From the IMG/VR virus record IMGVR_UViG_3300050821_023249, positions 1-59,385 of that record: a stretch of 59,385 bases of DNA. One strand, written 5' to 3'. Positions 41,763 through 48,802 of the stretch are shown here, piece by piece. A model generated the notes under the pieces. The model did no database searches, was not told where the DNA came from, and was given only the letters and a program-made list of their open reading frames with translations. The DNA is from a virus. Both the position numbers and the translations under genes were made by a program. Position 1 is the stretch's first letter. Every line of letters begins with the position of its first letter.

Positions 41763-42206
41763 ATGAAACGCTACGTAGTTGGATTCATGTTTTCGGGAGA
41801 TGGTTTGGATGTCTGTTTAATTCTGAAAAATCGTCCTGAGTGGCAGGCTGGAAAATTCAACGGTGTGGGCGGCAAGATAGAACCAACCGACCAAAGTTCC
41901 GCTGCCGCGATGTGCCGAGAATTTTTCGAGGAAACAGGAGTAAACACGGACGAGTGCGAGTGGGATAATTTCCTACTCATGCGATGCGATAAAGAATCAA
42001 AAATTCCGGGCAATACAAATCCTTTCGAAATATATTTCTTCCGAGCATTCTCAACCAAAATCTGGAATGTCGGAACCACCACAGACGAAATGATTTCCAT
42101 AGTTTTGGCCGACGACCTTCCTGGAAACGTGGTTCCAAATCTCAAATGGCTCGTTCCCATGGCTCGAAATCGAAACATGCTGTACGGAGAAGTGACCGTA
42201 AAGTGA
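41763..42206 (+). CDS. Nudix hydrolase
   Basis: 147 aa. The Nudix box GGKIEPTDQSSAAAMCREFF-EETG is complete (residues about 37-60). It hydrolyses a nucleoside diphosphate linked to another group; members of this type often remove oxidised dNTPs. Its start lies next to a promoter, so expression survives the upstream transposon insertion. Confidence 0.88.
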   Translation: MKRYVVGFMFSGDGLDVCLILKNRPEWQAGKFNGVGGKIEPTDQSSAAAMCREFFEETGVNTDECEWDNFLLMRCDKESKIPGNTNPFEIYFFRAFSTKIWNVGTTTDEMISIVLADDLPGNVVPNLKWLVPMARNRNMLYGEVTVK

Positions 42207-42622
42207 AGGTTTACCTCGCAGCCGCGTTTTCTCGCCAATCTGAAATTAAGGTTGTGGCAGAAAAATTGCGACAAGCGGGAGTTGAAATCACTTCAAGGTG
42301 GATCGACGCAGAGACGATATACAAAAAACCTACGCGGCTTCGCACCGAAGACGGCTTTCACGACATCCAAGACCTTCGAGCCGCCGACATTCTTGTTCGC
42401 TTCACGGATACGCCTAGCGGCCCAACCGTTCCGTCCCGATTAGTCTCATGCGCCCGTATGTTTGAATTTGGAATGGCATGGGAACGTGGGATGCCAATCT
42501 TCGTGGTTGGCGGAAAACAAAACGTTTTTGATTATCTCCCGAACATTGTTCACTTTGTGAACGAGGAAAGTTTGTTGAGTTATTTTAGAAATTTAGAACC
42601 GTCATTGGACAGAATTCTATGA
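42203..42622 (+). CDS. Nucleoside 2-deoxyribosyltransferase-like protein
   Basis: 139 aa from GTG 42203 (GTGA overlaps the Nudix stop). KVYLAAAFSRQ at the start, an IDA segment, DLRAADILVRFTD near 57 and ARMFEFGMAWERGMPIFVVG near 85 give the fold and catalytic Glu. It is a divergent relative of the split gene at 39267. It would exchange or cleave bases of deoxynucleosides. An exact palindrome at 42548 reads VHFVN. Confidence 0.75.
   Translation: MKVYLAAAFSRQSEIKVVAEKLRQAGVEITSRWIDAETIYKKPTRLRTEDGFHDIQDLRAADILVRFTDTPSGPTVPSRLVSCARMFEFGMAWERGMPIFVVGGKQNVFDYLPNIVHFVNEESLLSYFRNLEPSLDRIL
42548..42562. promoter_or_regulatory. Palindrome site 4, GTTCACTTTGTGAAC
   Basis: Exact copy in the deoxyribosyltransferase-like gene, read VHFVN. 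Confidence 0.75.
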
Positions 42623-43050
42623 GCGAAAAATGGGACCGCCGCTATCTCGAACTAGCCAAACACGTCGCTCAGTGGAGTAAGGATCCGAGCACGAAAACCG
42701 GGGCTGTGATTGTTTCGCCGGATAATTTTGTGGTTGGCCTCGGTTACAACGGATTTCCGCACGGCGTGGAAGATACCAGTTACCGCCTCAACGAACGTGA
42801 ACTCAAATACAAACTCATCGTGCATTGCGAGCGTAACGCGATTATCTCGGCCCGGCAGAATCTTTCAGGAAGCACCCTTTACACTTATCCGTTCATGTCC
42901 TGTGCTCCGTGCGCGGGCATGGTAATTCAAGCCGGAATCAAACGCTGTGTTTCGTATGTGAACAATAATCCCCGCTGGCAGGCGGATTTCGAACTCACCA
43001 AAACCATGTTTCAAGAAGCTGGCGTCACACTAAATCTCTACGAGGAATAA
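42619..43050 (+). CDS. dCMP/CMP deaminase
   Basis: 143 aa. The zinc motifs HCERNAI near residue 71 and CAPCAGM near 95 are intact, with the dCMP deaminase-type KDPSTKTGAVIV block near 21. It makes dUMP from dCMP, the substrate of the ThyX encoded 3.5 kb upstream. ATGA overlaps the previous stop. Confidence 0.92.
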   Translation: MSEKWDRRYLELAKHVAQWSKDPSTKTGAVIVSPDNFVVGLGYNGFPHGVEDTSYRLNERELKYKLIVHCERNAIISARQNLSGSTLYTYPFMSCAPCAGMVIQAGIKRCVSYVNNNPRWQADFELTKTMFQEAGVTLNLYEE

Positions 43051-43051
43051 A

Positions 43052-43519
43052 ATGGCTGATTTGAAGGATTCTGGGACTCGCCAGGAATTCAAAACTGGGG
43101 CTGTGCGTGATACCGCAGGAAATAAACCCCTGCTCGAACTCATCCCAGAATGGGCCTCGCTCGCGTACGGATGGGTGCTCGAAGCGGGCATGAGAAAATA
43201 TTCCGCCCGCAATTGGGAAAAAGGGATGCCGATCTCCCGGTATATTTCTTCTGCAAAGCGGCATCTTGCGGCCTACTCTCTCGGTTTTCGGGATGAACCC
43301 CATCTTTGGCAGGCTTTTTGGAATATCGGCGGGGCGATACACACGCAAATTTTGGTGTATTTAGGGGTTTATCCGGCAGAATTTTATGATTTACCGAACC
43401 ACATAGGAAAAGAGCAGGCACCGATTTTATCTGAATTCGAGCGCGAACGAATCGATGCGATGATTAAGAGTTCGAAGGATTCGAATCCGCAACGACCTTC
43501 TGGCGGTTGCGTGAGTTAG
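43052..43519 (+). CDS. DUF5664 protein, dATP/dGTP diphosphohydrolase N-terminal-like
   Basis: 155 aa. GTRQEFKTGAVRDTAGNKP-LLELIP, AGMRKYSARNWEKGMPISRYI, SAKRHLAAY and WNIGGAIHT are the conserved blocks of DUF5664, a domain tied to phage purine dNTP pyrophosphohydrolases. The C-terminal MazG-like part seen in some members is missing. It would alter dNTP pools. Its last 56 nt overlap the convergent small gene. Confidence 0.78.
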   Translation: MADLKDSGTRQEFKTGAVRDTAGNKPLLELIPEWASLAYGWVLEAGMRKYSARNWEKGMPISRYISSAKRHLAAYSLGFRDEPHLWQAFWNIGGAIHTQILVYLGVYPAEFYDLPNHIGKEQAPILSEFERERIDAMIKSSKDSNPQRPSGGCVS

Positions 43520-43700
43520 TTCTGAAAATAATCTCTTCGTTCGATTTTCCTTCTTTACATCCACACTTACCCCAATCGTAGCTGCAACCGTTTTTACCGT
43601 GCGCCCAGTTCGAGTGTCCGCAAACTAAACAATTTTTGTTTCCGTATTCGTTCAGCAAATCCATAGCTTTTTCACGTCCCAAATCTTCCAGCCTGCTCAT
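43464..43700 (-). CDS. Small cysteine/histidine-rich protein
   Basis: 78 aa. CLVCGHSNWAHGKNGC and KCGCKEG give a likely metal-binding centre. Last gene of the minus-strand operon; its start overlaps the DNA polymerase stop by 4 nt. Function unknown. Confidence 0.65.
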   Translation of the reverse strand: MSRLEDLGREKAMDLLNEYGNKNCLVCGHSNWAHGKNGCSYDWGKCGCKEGKSNEEIIFRTNSRNRQKVVADSNPSNS

Positions 43701-45964
43701 CCCTTTTTATACACCTTTCCCTCCCAACCTTCCGCCGCAAGCAACAATCCCGGCGCATACTCCGGCACGAACTCCATACAAAACTTCAAATCCGACAGTC
43801 CAGGCGCGAACGGATCATCATCCTCTTCGGCTACGGCTTCGTCATGCGCGTGAAACACTAGGTTCATGCCCATTTCATCCGCCAAAATCATTCCGTGCGT
43901 GAACACATCCCGGCTAAATCCTTGGTCCCCGTTCTCCGTTATTTTTCCCCCGTAGGTGTATACCGATCCCCATTTGTTTCCTTTTCCAATTTGGCCCACA
44001 CCGTGGCCAATCCCATCGTACATAATTTTATCGCGTTCGTACTCTTCTCCGTCTGACTGTCTGCGAGCGATCTCCGTCTCAACTCGGGCATTTATATAGT
44101 GCAAGCCACGTCCAGATGGCAGAATAATCCGCAAAATGAATGTGCCGTCTTTCCGAGCCCGCCGCTGAAAAATACACTTTCCAACTTTCACAGTTTGCCC
44201 GGTTTTTAGAACTTTCACTGCGGCTTTTTGGTATTGGTCCCACAGTTCCACGACTTCGGGATATGAATCCCGGAAAGTCTCCCAAGCCAGATAGGATTGC
44301 TCCGCAGTGAGTTTTACGCCCATGTTTTTCGCGTAGCCCATCAAGCCAGTCAAAACAATATTACCCTGCCCGTCATCCTCGGTTTTGGCTTCATAAACAA
44401 AAACTGCGTTCGGATGCTGCGAACAGTGTCGCGCGTGCGGGTCTTTTTTATACCGGACCTCTTTTTTGCAAACCGCGCAATATCGAACTGCGCCCGGCCC
44501 AAGTCCGTACCCGGCTCCAAGAACCGCGGGCTTTGAGGTTTGTCTTTTTTCCGCGGCGTCTTTATCTTTTTCCTTATACGCCTTTATCAAAATTGCGTAC
44601 GCGATGTGGTACATTTTCGTGCCGAAATCAATGTACGGATCTCGGCCATCTCGGAAAACTTGCAGGATGGCATCGCAGTTCGCCAGCCAGCCGAGCACCC
44701 GATTTTCAATTGCGGATAGGTCACACACCACCAGTTTTTTTCCTTCGGGAGCCTGAATCGCAGACCGAATGCAGGAAGTGGTCATTCCAATAATTGAAGG
44801 AAATCCCGGCTGCGGATCGAACCAAGTTTTTATTTCGGCTTCCGTGGCGTCGTAATTTTCGATTCCGAGCGAAATCAGTTCGAGCGCCCGGTCGTAGTGT
44901 TTTTCTATTTCCTTATCCGGACGGGGCAAATTTTGCGGTTGGAAACTTTTGCCTTTTTCACCACCGCCTTTTCCGGACCAACGGCCCGTGCGAGACGCTC
45001 CCATAAAAGAAAAAGCGTGACGCAAACGGTCATCCTCACTGAGCAGGCTCAACAAATTCTCGAATTTCATGTACGAAATTTTCGCGGTCTCTTTTCGCAA
45101 TTCCAGAGCCCGCCGACACAGAGCCGTAATTCCAGAATCCTGTGCCAGAGCCGCTTTCACAAAATTCTTTCCGAGCGACATATGCGGATATTGCTGCGTC
45201 TGCGCCCATTTCAGAAATTGGTCGCGGGAGTTGGGATTCGCGACTTCAGTAATTTCTTTCAATTTCGTGGTGAGCCGTTTTTTGGATTCCAAGGAGAGCG
45301 CCAGAGCGTTTTGTACGAATTTGCGGTTTACAGGAATGCCGCGGTCATTTATTTTTTGGTCGAGGATCCAGGCGCGGCGTTCGGATTCGGGCAAAGGAAT
45401 ATTCGAAACCAGTTTCAGGATTGCCCGTTCCGCAACCACGTCCTGTTTACAGTAGGAACCGAATAATTCCCAATCCCGAGGTTCGTCCTCCCAGTTATGA
45501 AACTGTGGCTCTGAGATTCCGAACAAAGTTTCCTCGCCGCCTTTATGGTAGGGCATTGAGAATTTTTTAATGAGGCGTTTTCCGTCCGCAATCTTGGCGA
45601 GATCGGGAGGCAAACCAATAGCCATGCCAGCATCTGCAAGATGGCCGGGCAGCGAAAGGTGTCTAGCCCAGACCATCGGATCGACCCAGCGCGAGGTAGG
45701 AAGTTCTATTTTTAATGGATATCGGAAAATGAAGCGTTCGAAGGCGGTGTTCCAAGCAACTAACTCCACGTCCGATTCGAGTGCTTCCTGAACTTCTGGT
45801 GGAATTCTGCCGCCATGCGGAAACCAGAGCGCAGGCTCATCGTCATCGAACGCCCACGCAAGCATCAGGGGCCGCGTGGAAGGATGTTTTGCGTAATTGT
45901 CAAGGCCGACTAGTTTTATGTCTGCGACACTAGCTGTTTCGAAGTCGAGGAAGAGTTTGGTCAC
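43697..45964 (-). CDS. Family A DNA polymerase
   Basis: 755 aa. The N-terminal 3'-5' exonuclease has FLDFETASV (residue 5) and WNTAFERF (Exo II). Polymerase motif A is VVCDLSAIENR near 409, motif B RQTSKPAVLGAGYGLG near 473, and motif C HAHDEAV near 706. Between motifs B and C, about residues 490-530, is an extra Cys/His segment (CAVCKKEV ... HARHCSQHP) that looks like a zinc finger. It replicates the phage genome with the primase-helicase. It is placed on the opposite strand to the other replication genes. Confidence 0.93.
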   Translation of the reverse strand: MTKLFLDFETASVADIKLVGLDNYAKHPSTRPLMLAWAFDDDEPALWFPHGGRIPPEVQEALESDVELVAWNTAFERFIFRYPLKIELPTSRWVDPMVWARHLSLPGHLADAGMAIGLPPDLAKIADGKRLIKKFSMPYHKGGEETLFGISEPQFHNWEDEPRDWELFGSYCKQDVVAERAILKLVSNIPLPESERRAWILDQKINDRGIPVNRKFVQNALALSLESKKRLTTKLKEITEVANPNSRDQFLKWAQTQQYPHMSLGKNFVKAALAQDSGITALCRRALELRKETAKISYMKFENLLSLLSEDDRLRHAFSFMGASRTGRWSGKGGGEKGKSFQPQNLPRPDKEIEKHYDRALELISLGIENYDATEAEIKTWFDPQPGFPSIIGMTTSCIRSAIQAPEGKKLVVCDLSAIENRVLGWLANCDAILQVFRDGRDPYIDFGTKMYHIAYAILIKAYKEKDKDAAEKRQTSKPAVLGAGYGLGPGAVRYCAVCKKEVRYKKDPHARHCSQHPNAVFVYEAKTEDDGQGNIVLTGLMGYAKNMGVKLTAEQSYLAWETFRDSYPEVVELWDQYQKAAVKVLKTGQTVKVGKCIFQRRARKDGTFILRIILPSGRGLHYINARVETEIARRQSDGEEYERDKIMYDGIGHGVGQIGKGNKWGSVYTYGGKITENGDQGFSRDVFTHGMILADEMGMNLVFHAHDEAVAEEDDDPFAPGLSDLKFCMEFVPEYAPGLLLAAEGWEGKVYKKG

Positions 45965-46221
45965 TAGAATCCGAAAAAGTCTCTGATACGCTCGAAAAAT
46001 GTAGGTTGGATTTGAGGGTCTGAAACGACAGTGGACAGTTGGTTTATCAGGTCCGCCAAAATCGGGAGATTCGCTCGCGCAATTGTCATACTCGCTTTAT
46101 CTCCGTCTGATGTGGTCCACACCGATCCATGTACTCCATCTAAATCCACAAAAACATTTTCCCATCCATGGTCACGAACGCGGATTGTCACTCCGCAGGG
46201 CAATTTCTTAGTCAAATTCAC
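45964..46221 (-). CDS. Hypothetical protein upstream of DNA polymerase
   Basis: 85 aa. GTG 46221 has AAGGAG 7 nt upstream. A beta-rich N-terminus (CGVTIRVRDHGWENVFVDLD) is followed by a helix. Its stop overlaps the polymerase start, so the two are coupled. No family recognised. Confidence 0.65.
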   Translation of the reverse strand: MNLTKKLPCGVTIRVRDHGWENVFVDLDGVHGSVWTTSDGDKASMTIARANLPILADLINQLSTVVSDPQIQPTFFERIRDFFGF

Positions 46222-46381
46222 AGGTTCTCTCCTTGTTCACTATGTGAACAGCGTACGGTTTTGACGCGCACGAAAAACAAGCAGGCTGATATTCCCCTTT
46301 TTCATCCCTGCGTCCGTAGCCCTCTTCTTTGTGGGAGCAGAAATAACAATCTCCGTTTTCGGCGGTCCATTTAGCGGTCAT
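46208..46381 (-). CDS. 57-aa zinc-ribbon protein
   Basis: CYFCSHKEEGYGR and ACFSCASKP form a zinc ribbon. ATGA overlaps the previous stop; its end overlaps the next gene by 14 nt. An exact palindrome (46235-46249) is read as VHIVN. Function unknown. Confidence 0.6.
   Translation of the reverse strand: MTAKWTAENGDCYFCSHKEEGYGRRDEKGEYQPACFSCASKPYAVHIVNKERTCEFD
46235..46249. promoter_or_regulatory. Palindrome site 5, GTTCACTATGTGAAC
   Basis: Exact copy in the minus-strand zinc-ribbon gene, read VHIVN, 14 nt upstream of the start of the next gene. Confidence 0.75.
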
Positions 46382-46539
46382 ATTCGTATAATTTTCGGTT
46401 TCTCCGTTGGCGCGGGTTCCTGCCTGTAATGCAATTTCTGGTTTTTAGGGGAACCATGGTGTGTTCCATAGTAATTCCACCCAAGCGAGAAACCTGCGAA
46501 AACCAGTAAGAGAAACCCGGCGATTGCTCGAAAATTCAT
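46378..46539 (-). CDS. 53-aa membrane-anchored protein, first gene of the polymerase operon
   Basis: An N-terminal transmembrane helix or signal (AIAGFLLLVFAGFSLGW) and a short charged tail. GGGAGGGG 4 nt before ATG is a strong SD. It lies about 70 nt downstream of a near-consensus promoter. Function unknown. Confidence 0.62.
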   Translation of the reverse strand: MNFRAIAGFLLLVFAGFSLGWNYYGTHHGSPKNQKLHYRQEPAPTEKPKIIRI

Positions 46540-46616
46540 ACAACCCCTCCCTGCGGATAATTTCTACTTCTGGGCCGTCCTCTGCGGGATCGGACTTTTT
46601 GCTCATCGTGCGAACA

Positions 46617-46645
46617 ATTCTATCCTATCCCAAAAACCCTGTCAA
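46617..46645 (-). promoter_or_regulatory. Near-consensus promoter of the DNA polymerase operon
   Basis: Minus-strand TTGACA (46640-46645), 17 nt, TAGAAT (46617-46622). It is divergent from the recombination promoter at 46668-46696. Confidence 0.82.
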
Positions 46646-46667
46646 GCAAAATCTTTTGAAAAAGATG

Positions 46668-46696
46668 TTGCATTTTAGGAAAACCTGTGGTACTAT
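46668..46696 (+). promoter_or_regulatory. Promoter of the recombination/replication operon
   Basis: TTGCAT (46668-46673), 17 nt, TACTAT (46691-46696), then SD AGGAGG and the TTG start of the ERF gene. The two divergent -35 boxes are only 22 nt apart. Confidence 0.75.
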
Positions 46697-46714
46697 GTTT
46701 TCAGGAGGATTGAG

Positions 46715-47698
46715 TTGAGCGAAACCGAAATTACATATTCACAAAGTGAACAGGTCAACGAGCTAGTCGCGGCCCTCGCAAAAGCCAAGCTGAAGTATGG
46801 GGAAGTTGTTAAAAGTAAAGAAAATAAATACACAGGGTCCCTATATGCCGATTTGCAGGATTTGATGAATGCCGCCGAACGGCCCCTAGCTGAGGAAGGT
46901 TTGGTAATCGTTCATTTTCCGCTCGAACGCATCGAGCAAAAGAAGGCCGGAGCCCTAACTAAGCTAATTCATGCGTCCGGACAGTTCTTCGGGAATCAGT
47001 TCCTTATGCCCGCTACTGGCAAAGCCTCTGGCGGCGCAGAAAAACTGGATGCCCAAACCGTGACAGGCGGCGTAACTTACGCTAAACGCTGCAATTACGG
47101 TGCTTTAGCCGGATTGGTAGGTGAAGCAGACGATGACGGAAACGCCCTGGCGGACAAATCCGACTCTCGACCCCCAGTTCCGCCGACGAAAGCACCAAAA
47201 GCACCCCCCGTAAACCAAGCGAAAGCTAATACAGGTGGGGATCGCCCGAATTCACATAGTGAACAATCGGCGGTTCCGAAGGCGGTTATTCCTCCGGCAG
47301 AGCCCGTAAAGACCCCCACGCCGCAACCAGCAGCCACGCAGACGAACGATCCCAGTTTTAACGATGTTGTGCCTGTCCAAGCGACTTTTCCCCTAGAATC
47401 GCCTGCCAGCACGTCTCAGCCGGATACAAGCGAAAAACCCACAAAATCTCAACTTGATACGTACACAGCCAAGGTTCGAGACGAAATTCGGCCTGCTCTG
47501 GAACGGGCAGGGTTAAAAGCATCGAAAAATGCCACGGTGGGAGCCAAACTCAAAAATTACCTAGTGTCCGCTTTTGGGACGAACGGGGCCAAGGACCTTA
47601 CGGACTTGACAATTTCGCAGTGGGATGCTTTTATGAATACATACAACACAACCGATTCTGCTTCGTTCGCGGCTTTGGTTGAGGGAGGGAATAAGTGA
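46715..47698 (+). CDS. erf: ERF-type single-strand annealing protein
   Basis: 327 aa. TTG 46715 lies 6 nt after AGGAGG. Residues about 10-150 are the ERF domain (KYTGSLYADLQDLMNAAERPLAEEGL, QTVTGGVTYAKRCNYGALAGLVGEADDDG). A Pro/Ala/Thr linker (150-240) and a C-terminal helical domain follow. It anneals complementary DNA during phage recombination. Two exact palindromes (46737, 47250) occur in its N-terminus and linker, read as SQSEQ and SHSEQ. Confidence 0.92.
   Translation: MSETEITYSQSEQVNELVAALAKAKLKYGEVVKSKENKYTGSLYADLQDLMNAAERPLAEEGLVIVHFPLERIEQKKAGALTKLIHASGQFFGNQFLMPATGKASGGAEKLDAQTVTGGVTYAKRCNYGALAGLVGEADDDGNALADKSDSRPPVPPTKAPKAPPVNQAKANTGGDRPNSHSEQSAVPKAVIPPAEPVKTPTPQPAATQTNDPSFNDVVPVQATFPLESPASTSQPDTSEKPTKSQLDTYTAKVRDEIRPALERAGLKASKNATVGAKLKNYLVSAFGTNGAKDLTDLTISQWDAFMNTYNTTDSASFAALVEGGNK
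46737..46751. promoter_or_regulatory. Palindrome site 6, ATTCACAAAGTGAAC
   Basis: Exact copy near the start of the ERF gene, about 40 nt downstream of its promoter, read SQSEQ. Confidence 0.78.
47250..47264. promoter_or_regulatory. Palindrome site 7, ATTCACATAGTGAAC
   Basis: Exact copy in the linker of the ERF gene, read SHSEQ. Confidence 0.75.
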
Positions 47699-47829
47699 GC
47701 GAAAATCCACAAAGCGAACCAAAAACCAGAAAGGTTCGGTCGGATAAAGGTGTTCCAAGAGGGAAGTACAAGCCTCGAACGAAAAAGGATGGCGCAAGTG
47801 AAACTGAGAATAAAAAACAGCCCGACTAA
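47695..47829 (+). CDS. Small basic protein (44 aa)
   Basis: GTG start overlapping the ERF stop, with GGGAGGG upstream. Lys/Arg-rich middle (KTRKVRSDKGVPRGKYKPRT). A degraded palindrome (47705-47719) encodes PQSEP. Function unknown; nucleic-acid binding is plausible. Confidence 0.55.
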   Translation: MSENPQSEPKTRKVRSDKGVPRGKYKPRTKKDGASETENKKQPD

Positions 47830-48076
47830 GCCGGAGCCAGTTTTTACGCTTCTCCTTGAAGGCGGGGACGATGGGGCTCAACTACTCATCGAAGATGAAG
47901 CCGGAAATCGCGCGGGTCTCATCCAAATAAACGTGGAAGGCGGACTTCTGGATATTCAAAAATCTCTTCATTACGGCAATTTTAAGGGATTTCCTATTCG
48001 GCACATAACATTTTTTCCGAACAGTCAATGTCAAAAAAGTTCTGCATCCGTGATTTACGATAGGGAGGTAAGATGA
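47798..48076 (+). CDS. Hypothetical protein upstream of ssb
   Basis: 92 aa from GTG 47798 (AAGGA 8 nt upstream); ATG 47789 is also possible. Beta-rich, with TLLLEGGDDGAQLLIEDEAG and INVEGGLLDIQ. No family recognised. Its end overlaps the SSB start. Confidence 0.6.
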   Translation: MKLRIKNSPTKPEPVFTLLLEGGDDGAQLLIEDEAGNRAGLIQINVEGGLLDIQKSLHYGNFKGFPIRHITFFPNSQCQKSSASVIYDREVR

Positions 48077-48441
48077 ATTCCGTCGCGCTCATCGGGCGTT
48101 TAGGCCGCGATCCGGAAACCCGCTATACTACGGGCGGAAAAGCCGTCACGAACTTTTCCATAGCCGTGGATTACGGTTTTGGTGACAAAAAAACCACAAG
48201 CTGGATCCCAGTGGTCGCGTGGGAAAAGACCGCCGAGCTTGCGCAACAATATTTAGGCAAGGGTTCGCAAGTCGCGGTCACAGGAAGGTTACAGGAACGT
48301 TCGTGGCAGGATAAAGAAGGAAACAAACGGACAGTTCTGGAAGTGATCGCGATTGGCTTGGATTTTTTGACGAAGGTGGAAAAGAAAAACAGTTCACAAA
48401 GTGAACAGCCGGAAATCCCAGACGAAGATATTCCTTTTTAG
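48073..48441 (+). CDS. ssb: Single-stranded DNA-binding protein
   Basis: 122 aa. A complete OB fold: NSVALIGRLGRDPETRYT, VTNFSIAVDY, WIPVVAWEKTAELAQQYLGKG and VAVTGRLQERSW. It ends with the acidic DEDIPF tip used to recruit partner proteins. An exact palindrome (48392-48406) lies in the linker just before the tip. SD GGGAGG 5 nt before ATG. Confidence 0.95.
   Translation: MNSVALIGRLGRDPETRYTTGGKAVTNFSIAVDYGFGDKKTTSWIPVVAWEKTAELAQQYLGKGSQVAVTGRLQERSWQDKEGNKRTVLEVIAIGLDFLTKVEKKNSSQSEQPEIPDEDIPF
48392..48406. promoter_or_regulatory. Palindrome site 8, GTTCACAAAGTGAAC
   Basis: Exact copy near the end of ssb, read SQSEQ, about 45 nt before the structured intergenic region. Confidence 0.75.
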
Positions 48442-48449
48442 TACGAGTT

Positions 48450-48586
48450 GCCCGCAAGGTCACTCTCCGCGGAAGCCGAAGCTCATACCCAAGTGTTCAC
48501 GGTAAGCGGACAGCGGGCTTATGAAACACCACAGAGAAGGGAAAGCCGCCGCTAACAACTAGGCTTGGCAGTTCGGAGAGACGAAC
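48450..48586 (+). ncRNA. Structured intergenic RNA candidate after ssb
   Basis: A 148-nt gap between tightly packed genes has no reading frame but several complementary stretches. GCCCGC (48450-48455) pairs with GCGGGC (48513-18), and TCCGC (48466-70) inside it pairs with GCGGA (48506-10). AAGCC (48543-47) pairs with GGCTT (48562-66). GTTCG (48571-75) pairs with CGAAC (48582-86), with the GAGAGA loop 9 nt before the next ATG and possibly serving as SD. It could be a small RNA or a leader controlling the 70-aa gene and helicase. No known class matches. Confidence 0.5.
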
Positions 48587-48589
48587 ATT

Positions 48590-48802
48590 ATGCTCAAAAA
48601 ACTAATCGATCTGTTTTTCCAGTATGAAAAATTGACGATTTACCCAGAAGACCTGCGCACAATTTTGGGCTATCAAAAACGACTTGCCCGAAACAGATTG
48701 GATAATCCTGATTCGCACGCCGCGCCCGCGAAAAAATATCAACTAATCCGCATCTACAACGGGCAAAAAGAAAAATTTGAGTACGAGACTCCGTGCAACT
48801 AA
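48590..48802 (+). CDS. Hypothetical protein (70 aa)
   Basis: Basic, helical N-terminus with KLTIYPEDLRTILGYQKRLA. Its only SD-like sequence is in the hairpin loop just upstream. It overlaps the helicase start by 10 nt. Function unknown. Confidence 0.6.
   Translation: MLKKLIDLFFQYEKLTIYPEDLRTILGYQKRLARNRLDNPDSHAAPAKKYQLIRIYNGQKEKFEYETPCN

Noticed and set aside
43470-43500. tRNA-like GGATTCGAATCC
   Set aside because: Located in the convergent overlap of two genes, with no flanking tRNA arms.
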